From Streptomyces sp. CB01635 (GTDB lineage: Bacteria > Actinomycetota > Actinomycetes > Streptomycetales > Streptomycetaceae), in contig NZ_NNBL01000004.1 in assembly GCF_002803065.1 (NCBI RefSeq), positions 315,831-379,830 of the forward strand: a stretch of 64,000 nucleotides of DNA, given 5' to 3'. A program made the position numbers and the translations under genes. The notes under the pieces are model-generated. The model was given only the letters and a program-made list of their open reading frames with translations, was not told the DNA's origin and ran no database searches. Position 1 is the stretch's first letter. Each line of letters starts with the position of its first letter. Below, one piece after another: positions 18,866 to 27,885 of the stretch.

Positions 18866-19852
18866 ATGGGCGCACAAGGCACGGACCCGGAGGCGGGAGC
18901 CGAGGCGGCGCGGGCCGCGCTCGTGCGGGAGATCGCCGTGAGCGGGGCCTTCGACGGCGACCCGGCCTGGCGCGAGGTGTTCGAGCAGGTCCCGCGCCAT
19001 GTGTTCGTGCCCTACTACTACCTTCCGGCGCCGACCGGCTATCGGCGGCTGTGGCGCGAGGACCCCGACCCGCGGCAGCGGGAGCGCTGGCTGCGCGGCG
19101 CCTACGCCGACGAGCCGCTCGCCACCCGGGTCCGCGACGGGGAACTGGTCTCGTCCAGCAGCCAGCCGTCCCTGATGGCACGGATGCTCATCGAGCTGGA
19201 CGTACACGAAGGGGACCGCGTCCTGGAGATCGGCGCGGGCACCGGCTACAACGCCGCGCTGCTCGCCCGCCGCGCAGGCGACGAGAACGTCACCACGGTA
19301 GATCTGGACCCGGAGATCACCGAGACCGCGCGCCGGCACCTCGCCGCGGCGGGCTTCCGGCCCGCCGTCGTCACGGGCGACGGTGCGACCGGCTGCCCCG
19401 AGCACGCCCCGTACGACCGGATCATCGCGACCTGCGCGCTGCGGGCCGTGCCCAGCGCCTGGCCCGCGCAGTGCCGGCCGGGGGCGCGCATCCTGGCGCC
19501 CCTCGCGACCGGTCTGATCCTGCTCACGGTGCGCGAGGCCGGCCACGCCGAGGGCCGCTTCCTGCACACGCCCGCCTACTTCGTGCCCCTGCGCGGCGGG
19601 ACGCAGGGCGAGGAACCGGTGCAGCACATCGGCGGGCTGCCCCGCAGGGTCCTCGCCGACGAGCTGTTCCGGTTCCTGCTCTCGCTGACCGCGGGCCGGC
19701 TCGACCCGCACGAGGCCCTCGCCCTGTGGGAGCGGGAGGGACGGCCCGTGCGGGAACGGTTCGGCATCACGGTCAGCGGCGAGCTCGAGTGGGCCTGGCT
19801 GGACGACCCCGAAGGGCCGTACGCCTGGTCACTGCGGCCGGACCGGATGTAG
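18866..19852 (+). CDS. protein-L-isoaspartate O-methyltransferase-like SAM methyltransferase
   Basis: A 328-aa protein. The PCMT-type motif 'SSSSQPSLMARML' (about residue 95) precedes SAM motif I 'VLEIGAGTGYNAALLA'; an acidic post-I 'VDLDPEI' follows. The first 90 residues and last 110 residues are extensions beyond the 210-aa PIMT core. PCMT repairs isoaspartate in aged proteins, but this extended version in actinobacteria also occurs as a tailoring enzyme of peptides. Nothing peptide-like lies next to it, so only the methyltransferase class is safe. Confidence 0.85.
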   Translation: MGAQGTDPEAGAEAARAALVREIAVSGAFDGDPAWREVFEQVPRHVFVPYYYLPAPTGYRRLWREDPDPRQRERWLRGAYADEPLATRVRDGELVSSSSQPSLMARMLIELDVHEGDRVLEIGAGTGYNAALLARRAGDENVTTVDLDPEITETARRHLAAAGFRPAVVTGDGATGCPEHAPYDRIIATCALRAVPSAWPAQCRPGARILAPLATGLILLTVREAGHAEGRFLHTPAYFVPLRGGTQGEEPVQHIGGLPRRVLADELFRFLLSLTAGRLDPHEALALWEREGRPVRERFGITVSGELEWAWLDDPEGPYAWSLRPDRM

Positions 19853-19863
19853 ACGCAGAGGGG

Positions 19864-21150
19864 CTAGCCCCGGTGGATCGTGATCGTCGTCCAGGCGCCC
19901 ACGTGCACCCGGTCGCCGTCCTGGAGCGGCACGGGGACGAAGGGCTGGATGGGCTCGTCGCCGCCGTTGACCGTGGTGCCGTTCGTCGAGTTCTGGTCGA
20001 CGACCGCCCATGATCCGTCCGGTTGCTGTACCAGCACCGCGTGCTGATGCGAGACGCCCGGGTCCTCCGGCGGCACCGACAGATCGATGTCGGGGGTGTC
20101 GCCCGTGGAGTGGCGGCGACGGCCGATCGTCAGCTGGTTCCCGGTGAGCCGGCGCTGCTGCTCGGGCGAGTACGCGGGCAGGTTCAGGCCCGAGGCCTCG
20201 GGCCCGCTGCGGTGCATCATCGCCATGAAGTACTCACGGTCCGGGCCGATCGTCGCGCTCCAGGAAACCGGCTGCTGCTGCTGGAAACCCTGGGGCGCCT
20301 GAGGGGCCTGGGTCTGCTGCGGCGGCGGGAAGCCCTGCGGGCCGCCCGGCGCCTCGGTCGCACCGGGACCCGGACCCTGCTGCGCCGGGGCCGACGGGGG
20401 TGAGAGCACCCAGTCGTCACCGCCGCCGAAGGACGGACCCGAGGGACCCGGGGGACCCTGCGGGCGGCCGGTCTCCTGCGGGAACGCGGGCGGGGCGGGC
20501 GGACCCGGCTGCTGGAATGCCTGCGGGGCCGCGGGCGGACCCGGCTGCTGGAATGCCTGCGGGGCCGCCGGCGGACCTGGCTGCTGGAATGCCTGCGGGG
20601 CGCCACCCGTGCGGGGACCCGGCGGGGGCGGCGGGCCCTGCGCCGCGTCGCCGCCGAACGGCGGGATCGGCTCGGCGGGCCGGTTCATCTGCGAGGGCCG
20701 TGAGCCCTGGTACTCGAACGAGTCACCGGGACCGGGCGGCTGCTGCTGGAAGCGGAGCGCCGGGTTCGGGCCGACGGGCCCCTGGCCGGGACCTTGACCG
20801 GGGCCGGGCATCGGCGGGTTCGGCGCGGCCGGCGTGTAGGACGTGGCCGTGTTCGTCAGGAAGTTCCACCGGCACTCCTCGCAGAACGGCGCGCCGCCCT
20901 CACGGGGCGTGCGGCACTGCGGGCACAGCTCGGGGCCGGCGCCGGGCGGCGGCGGAGCGGACTGCCCCGCGTTGGCCGGCGGCGGGTAGCCGTAGCCGGG
21001 AGGCGGGGTCTGGCCACCCTGGGGGTAACCGTAACCGGCGGCCGGGGGCGGCGGCGGAGGGGGCGGGGGTACGGCACCGGCCATGCGGTGACCGCAGACC
21101 TCGCACCAGTCGTCGGAACCCGACTGGTGTCCGTTCGGGCAGGTCGGCAT
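19864..21150 (-). CDS. zinc-ribbon / Pro-Gln-rich / FHA-domain protein
   Basis: A 428-aa phospho-reader. Residues 4-19 form a cysteine cluster (Cys4, His8, Cys16, Cys19) and a second CxxC pair follows near residue 90. A long disordered Pro/Gly/Gln region follows, containing three 36-bp repeats. The C-terminal about 100 residues are an FHA domain with 'TIGRRRHS', 'GVSHQHAVL' and 'STNGTTVNG', the loops that contact phosphothreonine. It is the last gene of the glnX-glnH-pknG-PP2C-VWA run, so phosphorylation by PknG and reading of phosphorylated partners are likely. It is not a simple GarA, being longer and lacking an obvious N-terminal GarA-type phosphosite. Confidence 0.9.
   Translation of the reverse strand: MPTCPNGHQSGSDDWCEVCGHRMAGAVPPPPPPPPPAAGYGYPQGGQTPPPGYGYPPPANAGQSAPPPPGAGPELCPQCRTPREGGAPFCEECRWNFLTNTATSYTPAAPNPPMPGPGQGPGQGPVGPNPALRFQQQPPGPGDSFEYQGSRPSQMNRPAEPIPPFGGDAAQGPPPPPGPRTGGAPQAFQQPGPPAAPQAFQQPGPPAAPQAFQQPGPPAPPAFPQETGRPQGPPGPSGPSFGGGDDWVLSPPSAPAQQGPGPGATEAPGGPQGFPPPQQTQAPQAPQGFQQQQPVSWSATIGPDREYFMAMMHRSGPEASGLNLPAYSPEQQRRLTGNQLTIGRRRHSTGDTPDIDLSVPPEDPGVSHQHAVLVQQPDGSWAVVDQNSTNGTTVNGGDEPIQPFVPVPLQDGDRVHVGAWTTITIHRG
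20499..20606 (-). repeat. three 36-bp direct repeats inside the FHA gene
   Basis: Three contiguous near-identical 36-bp units encode the dodecapeptide PPAAPQAFQQPG in the disordered linker. The repeats begin at 20499, 20535 and 20571. They are in frame and coding, not a CRISPR. Confidence 0.85.
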
Positions 21151-21185
21151 GTCGGCGCTTCCCCCTCCGTTACTTCGCTACGTCA

Positions 21186-22517
21186 TCACTTCTTGACACG
21201 GACAGTCTTCGTGGACCGGGTCTCGAGGGTCATTTCGTCAGCCTCGGCGACCTTGGCCTTCAATCGAACAGTACCTTCCGCGGCGTCGACCACGTCCACC
21301 ACCTTCGAGAGCAGTTTGGCCGTATCCGCGTTCCCGGAGGCCGCGGCGAGCTGCACCGCGCGCCCCAGCTTGGCCGTCGCCCCGTCCGCATCGCCTGCTT
21401 TGCGGGCATCCAGACCCTGCTGGATGACCTGTGCCAGTTCCGCCTGACCCGTGTAGTGCGCGACCTGCGGATTGATCGACGTGGACGCCGTCATGTCGTC
21501 CGTCCACACGGCCCGTACGAGTCCCTGCGCCAGGTTCTGCACGCCGCCGTCGGCACCCGGGATCACCAGCGAGACACGGCCCGCCAGCATCTCCTGGCCG
21601 AGCTCGGCGTTGGGGACCTGGACGCAGACGTGGTAGTCGCGGGACTCGTCGCCCCACGAACCCGTCGGGTAGTCACCCGCGCGGGGCCCCACCTCGAGGC
21701 GACGGTCCGTCAACTCCTCGACGGTGGGCGCCACTTGCTTCACGAACTTGATCTCGGCGCCGAGCGGCGTCCACAGCCGCAGCGCGACGTCCGCGACCTC
21801 CTTGCCCATCGCCGTCTCCATCATCCGCGTGAAGTCGGCGGCCAGGCCTGCCGGGTCCGCGACGATGTCGGCGCTGCCGAGCATGGCCGAGGCGATCCCC
21901 GTGACCTCCTTGACCTCCCAGTCCGTCCCCACGCCGCGCGCGTCGCACGTGAAGCGGCCCGTGCACGCGTCGAGCGCGGCCTTCAGGTCCTCGGGCGACT
22001 CGTGCTCGTTGCGCCCGTCGGTCAGCAGGATGCCGTGCCGTATCGACACGTCGGCGGCGGACAGGAGCCGGTCGGCGAGGCGCAGCCAGGTGCCGATCGC
22101 GGTGCCGCCGCCCGCGGACAGCTTGCGCAGGGCCTGCTTGGCCTGGTCGCGGGTCTGCCCGTCGGCGACCGCGAGCCGGCCACCTCCAGGGAAGACCTCC
22201 TTCGCCACATGCGTCCCGCCGATCACGGCGAAGTGCACACCGTCGCGCAGGGTGTCGATCGCGGCGGCGGTGGCGTCACGGGCGTTGCGCATCTTCGTCG
22301 GCGGGTAGTCCATCGAGCCCGAGCAGTCGACCATCAGCGCGACCGCCGCGTCGGCCCCCCGGCCCGCGGCGTAGAACTGCGGAGCGGCCACCGCGCCGCC
22401 GCCCGTCGACGTCACGGTCACGATCGCGTTGACCTCGCGGCCGCCCTCCGGCAGGAACTCGTTCTGGTAGACGTCGACCGAGAACTGCGGAGCGTTCGGC
22501 TTAGAGAACTTGGCCAT
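21186..22517 (-). CDS. VWA-domain protein (TerY/ChlD-like)
   Basis: A 443-aa cytosolic protein whose von Willebrand A domain begins near residue 55. The MIDAS metal site is intact at D64-x-S66-x-S68 ('DCSGS'), and later 'GGGTAIGTWL' and 'LLTDGRNEH' supply the remaining ligands. The C-terminal part is beta-rich, then helical. VWA proteins scaffold assemblies by metal-dependent binding. Here it sits between PP2C and FHA genes, so it is probably a partner in the signalling complex. ATG 22517 follows GGGGGACC; a much longer in-frame extension reaches into the PP2C gene and is not real. Confidence 0.9.
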   Translation of the reverse strand: MAKFSKPNAPQFSVDVYQNEFLPEGGREVNAIVTVTSTGGGAVAAPQFYAAGRGADAAVALMVDCSGSMDYPPTKMRNARDATAAAIDTLRDGVHFAVIGGTHVAKEVFPGGGRLAVADGQTRDQAKQALRKLSAGGGTAIGTWLRLADRLLSAADVSIRHGILLTDGRNEHESPEDLKAALDACTGRFTCDARGVGTDWEVKEVTGIASAMLGSADIVADPAGLAADFTRMMETAMGKEVADVALRLWTPLGAEIKFVKQVAPTVEELTDRRLEVGPRAGDYPTGSWGDESRDYHVCVQVPNAELGQEMLAGRVSLVIPGADGGVQNLAQGLVRAVWTDDMTASTSINPQVAHYTGQAELAQVIQQGLDARKAGDADGATAKLGRAVQLAAASGNADTAKLLSKVVDVVDAAEGTVRLKAKVAEADEMTLETRSTKTVRVKK

Positions 22518-22597
22518 GGTTGTTGGTCCCCCCTGCACCTTCGTGCACCTACGTGGAACTTCCCCGACGACCCGGTGACTTCCCCGCGCCGCCCGGT

Positions 22598-23923
22598 CTA
22601 CGCCGATCCTGCCCCCGCGGGCGGTACAGGGAACGGCAGCACGGCCACTGTTACGTTGTCGTGCCCGCCGCCGTCGAGCGCGTGGCCCACCAGGACCTGG
22701 GCGCTGTGCAGCGGACGGTGCGCCGCGTCGGCCGGGATGACCCTGGCCATCTCCTCCGCGGCTTCCGCGTAGTTCCACAGCCCGTCCGTGCACACCACGA
22801 CCACTCCGGGACGGTCCGGCTTGAACGAGGCCGTGTGCGGCTCCAGTTCGTAGGCGTCCGCGCCGAGCCAGCCCGTGATCGCGTGGGCGCGCTCGTCGGC
22901 GTACGCCTCCGCCTCGTTCATCAGGCCCGCCGCGACCATCTGCGCCGCCCACGAGTCGTCCTCGGTGAGGCGGGCCGCGGGGGCCGTGCGGTCGTCGGGC
23001 ACCCAGTAGGCGCGCGAGTCGCCGACCCAGCCGACGATCAGCAGGTCCTTGGCGACGATCGCGCCGACCAGCGTGCACGCGGGCGCGTTCTGATGGGGGG
23101 CGTGCTCACGGGCCGAACCGGGCTCCTGAGCCAGGGTGTTGACCGCCTCGGCCGCCACGACGATCGCGTCGTGCATGGCCTGCTGCGGATGCGTGCCGCG
23201 CGGCAGGGACTCCAGGAGCGCCTCGCTCGCGGCGCGCGACGCGGCGAGGGACGCCTCGTCGGGGCGGGTCGCCGAGGAGACGCCGTCGCAGACGATCGAG
23301 ACGACGGACGGCGTCCCGTCGGGCAGCGCGGCCGACGCGATCGCGAACGCGTCCTCGTTGCGGTGGTGGCGCAGCCCCCGGTCGCTGACCGCGGCGACCG
23401 CGCCCAGCTCCTGCTCCATGTGATCGCGCTCGCGCGGCTGCGCGTGCCCGCAGTTCTCGCAGTAGCCGTCCCGGTCGACCTGCCCGGCGCGGCACGCCAC
23501 GCAGAGCTTCGTGCCCGCGGGCGGGGTCGCGAGCGACTCGGGCGGCACGGTACGGGGATCGGGGGCGGGCAGCGTGTAGTCGCCGGCGGCGGACTCACCC
23601 GCCTGCTCGGGGACCCCGTCGAAGCGCACGGCCGACGGCAGTTCGGAGCCGCCCGAGTCGGTGCCCTGGAGGTCGGTGGGCAGATGCACGGGCGCCGGCG
23701 TGTCGGAGCTGTCGAGCTCGGGTGCGGAGGGCCAGTCCACGGCGGGATTCTCCGCCGGCACCGCGCCGTCCGCGGCCGGCGTGACCGCCGGCAGGTCGTC
23801 CGGCGGGGCCGGCACCGCCGACAGGTCGTACCCGCACGCGCCGCAGAAGCGGTCACCCGACTCGAGGGGCTCCTCGCAGCTGGGGCACGTCGACATGGCC
23901 GTCGGCCGAGGCATCTGCGACAT
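22598..23923 (-). CDS. PP2C-family Ser/Thr protein phosphatase with zinc ribbons
   Basis: A 441-aa protein. An N-terminal zinc-ribbon-like cluster (C13, C16, C27, C30) and a second CxxC pair group near residue 140 flank a disordered segment. The catalytic domain (about 190-435) has the PP2C metal motifs 'RNEDAF', 'CDGVSS', 'GDSRAYW', 'TDGLWNY' and 'HDNVTV'. It should remove phosphates from Ser/Thr substrates, very likely those of the PknG kinase whose gene ends 4 nt upstream. GTGTGAG before ATG 23923 serves as ribosome site. Confidence 0.92.
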   Translation of the reverse strand: MSQMPRPTAMSTCPSCEEPLESGDRFCGACGYDLSAVPAPPDDLPAVTPAADGAVPAENPAVDWPSAPELDSSDTPAPVHLPTDLQGTDSGGSELPSAVRFDGVPEQAGESAAGDYTLPAPDPRTVPPESLATPPAGTKLCVACRAGQVDRDGYCENCGHAQPRERDHMEQELGAVAAVSDRGLRHHRNEDAFAIASAALPDGTPSVVSIVCDGVSSATRPDEASLAASRAASEALLESLPRGTHPQQAMHDAIVVAAEAVNTLAQEPGSAREHAPHQNAPACTLVGAIVAKDLLIVGWVGDSRAYWVPDDRTAPAARLTEDDSWAAQMVAAGLMNEAEAYADERAHAITGWLGADAYELEPHTASFKPDRPGVVVVCTDGLWNYAEAAEEMARVIPADAAHRPLHSAQVLVGHALDGGGHDNVTVAVLPFPVPPAGAGSA

Positions 23924-23927
23924 CAAC

Positions 23928-26489
23928 TCACACCCACGTCCGTGGACGGTAACGGTTCGCCCGCTCCACCAGTTCGATCCTCTCCTCGCCAACCTGAGCG
24001 AGCCTGGCCAATGTCCGGTACGAGCGCTCGAGGCCGAGACGCAGCCCCCGCTCGTCCAGATCGTTCCCCAGCACCAGGGTCCTCACGGGTCCCTGGCGTG
24101 GAGCGGAACCTTGACTACCGGAGAGTACCCAGTCGAGCGCCGTGCCAAGGACCTCGGTGGACAACCGCTCCCGGCGCACCGCGTCGAGGCCGAACCCGTC
24201 CAGCGCCTCGACCTGGCCCGCCGCGGCCGTCAGGTCGTCGAGCAGCGGCCCGTGCGCGGCGGCCGCCTCGGCCATCCGCTGCCGCAGTCTGGCCCGCACC
24301 GCGGCGACCCGGGCCGCCGTGTAGTGGATCGACGACTCCGGTACGGACTCCAGGGTGTGCACGGCACCGTGCCGGTCGCCCGCGGCGAGCTGCACCCGGG
24401 CCAGGCCGAACGCGGCGCTCACATAGCTGGGGTCGGTGGCCCAGACGAGGCGGTAGTACTCCGCCGCGTTGTCCAGCTGGCCGAGCACCTCCGCGCACAC
24501 GCCGAGCGCGAGCTTCGGGGCGGGCTCACCCGGGAACGCGTCGTAGATCGCGTCGAACGACAGGGCCGCGTTCGTGTGGTCGCCGGTCGCGAGCGCCGCG
24601 ACCCCGCGGTACCAGACGACACGCCAGTCGTCCGGGTGCTGCGCCTCCAGCTCCGCCAACGCATGGGCGGCGGAGACCAGTTCACCCATTTCGAGGCGGG
24701 CCCGCAGCTCGCGCAGGCGCAGCTCCAAGGAGGTGGCCGGCGCGGCGCGCAGCGCGGTGATGAGCTCGCCCGGCGCGGACGCCATGAGCCCCGCGAGGAA
24801 CCCGGCGTTCGGGTCGCCCGGGTCGACCCTCGGCACGGGGAGCGCGAGCGCGGTGGCGGCGGCGTTGAGGGGCTTCACCAACGAGGCGGGGGCGCCAGGG
24901 GTACCCGGGGCGCCGGGGAGCGCGGCGGCCGCGCTCCCCGGCGCTGCGGCGGGTGCGAGGGCGCCCCGTCCCTTCCGTCGCACCGGCTCCGCCCGTACCC
25001 CGAACCGCGACACATCGCCCGTCAGCTGCGCGAACAACTCCGTGTCCGTGACCTTGACCTCGGGCCCGAACAGCGTCGAGAGCGCAGGCCGCGGACGGCC
25101 CGTCTGGAGGGCCACGACCTCGCGCAGTACGCCGGTGAGCTGCTCCGCCATCTCCTGCGCGGACGCGAACCGGCGGGCGGGGTCGGGGTCGGTGGCGCGT
25201 ACGAGCAGCCGGTAGAACGACTCGTACGTGCGGAAGACCTCGATGCTGTCGGGGTCGGGCAGGGAGTCCGCGAAGACGTTCGTGTAGCCCTGGAAGTCGA
25301 AGGTCAGGACGGCCAGTGTGCGCGCCACCGTGTACAGGTCGGAGGCGACCGAGGGGCCGACGTCCGCGACCTCGGGCGCCTGGTAGCCCACGGTCCCGTA
25401 GATCGCCGACTCGTCGTCGTCCATCCTGCGGACCGCGCCCATGTCGATGAGCTTGAGCTGGTCCTCCGTCTGGATCGCGTTGTCGACCTTGAAGTCGCAG
25501 TACAGGAGGTTGCGGCTGTGCAGGTGCCCGAGCGCCTCCAGCGCCTCGATCCCGAACGCGCAGGCCTGCTCGACCGGGAGCGGGTCGCGCTTGCCGGTCG
25601 GGGTGCGGCGCCCGTTGGCGATCTCCTTGAGGGACTTGCCGCCTACGTACTCCATGACGATGTAGCCGTCCATGGAGCCGGTGCGCTGGTCGAGGTGCTC
25701 GACGAAGTTGTAGATGCGGACGATGTTCGCGTGCTCGATCTCGGCGAGGAAGCGCCGCTCCGAGATCGCCGCCGCCATGGCGTCCTGGTCACCCGTGTCG
25801 AGGAGGCCCTTGAGGACGACCCAGCGGTCGGAGACCGCGCGGTCCACGGCGAGATAGACCCAGCCGAGCCCGCCGTGCGCGAGGCAGCCCACCACCTCGT
25901 ACTGGCCGTGCACGATGTCGCCCGTACGCAGCTTCGGCACGAACGAGTACGGGTGGCCGCACTTCGTGCAGAACCCCTCCGTGCGGCCCGGGCGTTCACC
26001 GCGCGCGCGGCCCACCGGCGCCCCGCAGTCCGAGCGCGAGCAGAATCGCTTCCGCTCGGGAACCTCGGGGTTCTCCTGCACCATCGCCCGCGGGTCGGGC
26101 CGCGGTACGTCCGGCACCTGGACCAGGCCGACGCCGAGGCGCCCGCGGCCCGACGAGGCGGCCGAGGCGCCCGAACTGCGCACCGACACCGACCGCGACG
26201 TCGACTGCCCCGACAGGGAGCGCGACAGCCGGCCCGAGACCGACCGGCGCGACTGCGAGGAGCGCGACGAGGAGCGCGAGCTGGCCCGCGACGACCGCGA
26301 ACTGCTGTGCGCACTCGAGCTGTTGGAACCCCGGCCGCCGCCCGTGATGCCCGTCGGCGACGACCCCACCATGCCCGTCGGCGAGACCACCGGGGCCAGA
26401 CCGCAGGTGTCGCAGTACAGCTCGCCGCCGCCCATGTCCTCGTACGAACCCACGCACCCGGGACGCTGGCACTGCCGCTGCTCGCTCAT
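23928..26489 (-). CDS. pknG: PknG-family Ser/Thr protein kinase
   Basis: An 853-aa soluble kinase with the PknG order. A first cysteine cluster (C7, C12, C26, C29) is followed by a Ser/Arg-rich region (56-115) and a rubredoxin-like cluster (C150, C155, C174, C177). The kinase domain begins near 195 with Gly-loop 'AHGGLGW', catalytic Lys227 in 'VVLKG', and a non-RD catalytic loop 'YCDFKVDN' (Asp about 331), with DMG in place of DFG. A TPR-like helical domain follows from about 600. In mycobacteria PknG reads amino-acid availability through GlnH/GlnX and phosphorylates the FHA protein GarA to control glutamate metabolism. The same partners are upstream here. GGAGGGGGG precedes the ATG, which overlaps the previous stop. 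Confidence 0.93.
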   Translation of the reverse strand: MSEQRQCQRPGCVGSYEDMGGGELYCDTCGLAPVVSPTGMVGSSPTGITGGGRGSNSSSAHSSSRSSRASSRSSSRSSQSRRSVSGRLSRSLSGQSTSRSVSVRSSGASAASSGRGRLGVGLVQVPDVPRPDPRAMVQENPEVPERKRFCSRSDCGAPVGRARGERPGRTEGFCTKCGHPYSFVPKLRTGDIVHGQYEVVGCLAHGGLGWVYLAVDRAVSDRWVVLKGLLDTGDQDAMAAAISERRFLAEIEHANIVRIYNFVEHLDQRTGSMDGYIVMEYVGGKSLKEIANGRRTPTGKRDPLPVEQACAFGIEALEALGHLHSRNLLYCDFKVDNAIQTEDQLKLIDMGAVRRMDDDESAIYGTVGYQAPEVADVGPSVASDLYTVARTLAVLTFDFQGYTNVFADSLPDPDSIEVFRTYESFYRLLVRATDPDPARRFASAQEMAEQLTGVLREVVALQTGRPRPALSTLFGPEVKVTDTELFAQLTGDVSRFGVRAEPVRRKGRGALAPAAAPGSAAAALPGAPGTPGAPASLVKPLNAAATALALPVPRVDPGDPNAGFLAGLMASAPGELITALRAAPATSLELRLRELRARLEMGELVSAAHALAELEAQHPDDWRVVWYRGVAALATGDHTNAALSFDAIYDAFPGEPAPKLALGVCAEVLGQLDNAAEYYRLVWATDPSYVSAAFGLARVQLAAGDRHGAVHTLESVPESSIHYTAARVAAVRARLRQRMAEAAAAHGPLLDDLTAAAGQVEALDGFGLDAVRRERLSTEVLGTALDWVLSGSQGSAPRQGPVRTLVLGNDLDERGLRLGLERSYRTLARLAQVGEERIELVERANRYRPRTWV

Positions 26490-27802
26490 GATTCCCCCCT
26501 CCGGTCGGCGGGACCGCCCTGTTCGGGCACCCGCGGGACCAATACGTCGGCGGCCGCCCGCTGGTACCGCAGGACCGCGTCCTCGGCCGCGCGCAGATCG
26601 CAGGGCGCGCTCCACAGCATCCGCCGGGCCGCGTCGTAACGCTCCACGAGCAGCGGGTCCTCGGCGAACCCGAGCCGCGCCACCTTCGCCTTGTAGGCGT
26701 CGAGACGGCCGCGCAGCTCGGCACGGACCGCCAAAGGCTGTGTGACCTCCGTCAACGACTCGCGCGCCCGCAGGAGTTCGTCCTCGGCCTTGGTCTCCAG
26801 GCTCTCCAGAAGCGGTGAGAGCCGGTGCCACTGGGCGGATCTGCGGTACTCGGCCGCCGTCGCCAGCTGCTCCTGGAGCGCCGTCGGCGGGCCGCTGACC
26901 GCGGGCACCTCGAACGCGGCGATCTTGGCGAGGACCTCGCCGCGTGCGGACCGCGCCTCGGCGAGCGTGCGGTCGGCGCGCGAGAGGACGTCCCGCAGCC
27001 TGCCGAGCCGGACCTCCGCGTCCTGCCGCACGGTCAGCACCGCGTCGATCTCGCGGCGCACCTCCTCCAGCGCCTGCGCCTCACGGTCGTACGCCGTCGT
27101 GTCGGGCCGGCCGCCGCCGGGCGCCGAACTGCCGGGTGCGGAACGCCAGTACGCCAGCGGATCGGACACGACGTCCTCCCGCAGCCGCGTCAGCGCGTGC
27201 GTGATCCGCTCCAGGTCGTCGCCCGAGGGGTGCTCACCCGGCCGTACGCCGACGGAGTGCGCGAGCTGACGTGTGCGGCCCAGCTCGGCGGCGAGGAGGT
27301 CTATGCGGGCGGGCAGCGCCGACCAGACGGCGTCGGCGGCGACCACCATGTCGAGCGAGCTCGCGTACAGGTCGTTCATCCGCTCGACCAGGTCGGCGAG
27401 CGTGAACCGGTCGCTGAGCCGGGCGGGACCGGTGAGCGACGCGGGCGTGGAGGGCCCGCTTCCGGCGACGGTCACGCTCTCGCCGCGAAGCAGCTCGGTC
27501 AGCTCGACGAGGTCCTCACGGCTCGACCAGCGGCGCCGCGCCCGTATCTCACGGGCGGAGCGCAGGGCGGCCGTGTACGCGTCGAAGTACGTCCACAGCA
27601 GGGTGATCGCCTGATCCGCGGCGGCCCAGCGCTCATGGGTGGTGCCGGTCAGCCGCGCGCCTTCGAGGAGTCTGCGGCCCGCGTGGTCCTGGAGGGCGAA
27701 CAGTGACGTCTCGATCGCCTCGTGCTCCGCGCCGAGCCGCGCCAGCGCACGGTCCACCTCGTCCCGGTCCATCACCGGACCGGGGGGTCCCGTGACGCCC
27801 AT
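26486..27802 (-). CDS. coiled-coil protein between pknG and glnH, function unknown
   Basis: A 438-aa protein that is mostly long amphipathic helices, with heptad-like stretches around residues 240-400 ('EALEEVRREIDAVL'-type segments), no membrane helix and no catalytic motif. I do not recognise the family. Its stop overlaps the pknG start (ATGA, 26486-26489) so kinase and coiled-coil protein should be made together. It is placed exactly between the sensor genes and the kinase gene. A scaffold or adaptor role is an inference from position. Confidence 0.85.
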   Translation of the reverse strand: MGVTGPPGPVMDRDEVDRALARLGAEHEAIETSLFALQDHAGRRLLEGARLTGTTHERWAAADQAITLLWTYFDAYTAALRSAREIRARRRWSSREDLVELTELLRGESVTVAGSGPSTPASLTGPARLSDRFTLADLVERMNDLYASSLDMVVAADAVWSALPARIDLLAAELGRTRQLAHSVGVRPGEHPSGDDLERITHALTRLREDVVSDPLAYWRSAPGSSAPGGGRPDTTAYDREAQALEEVRREIDAVLTVRQDAEVRLGRLRDVLSRADRTLAEARSARGEVLAKIAAFEVPAVSGPPTALQEQLATAAEYRRSAQWHRLSPLLESLETKAEDELLRARESLTEVTQPLAVRAELRGRLDAYKAKVARLGFAEDPLLVERYDAARRMLWSAPCDLRAAEDAVLRYQRAAADVLVPRVPEQGGPADRRGES

Positions 27803-27885
27803 CGATCACCTCTCCGTTCACATCGCTGCCGCCGGCCGCCGTCGGCCGCCGCTGTGCAGTTGCCGCAAGTAGCGCCCGGCCGGGA

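Noticed and set aside
20499..20606. Direct repeats as a CRISPR array
   Set aside because: Units abut without spacers, are in frame and encode a dodecapeptide in the FHA protein.
21186..23078. Long form of the VWA protein starting at 23078
   Set aside because: The extension overlaps the PP2C catalytic domain in another frame; ATG 22517 has a ribosome site and a normal start.
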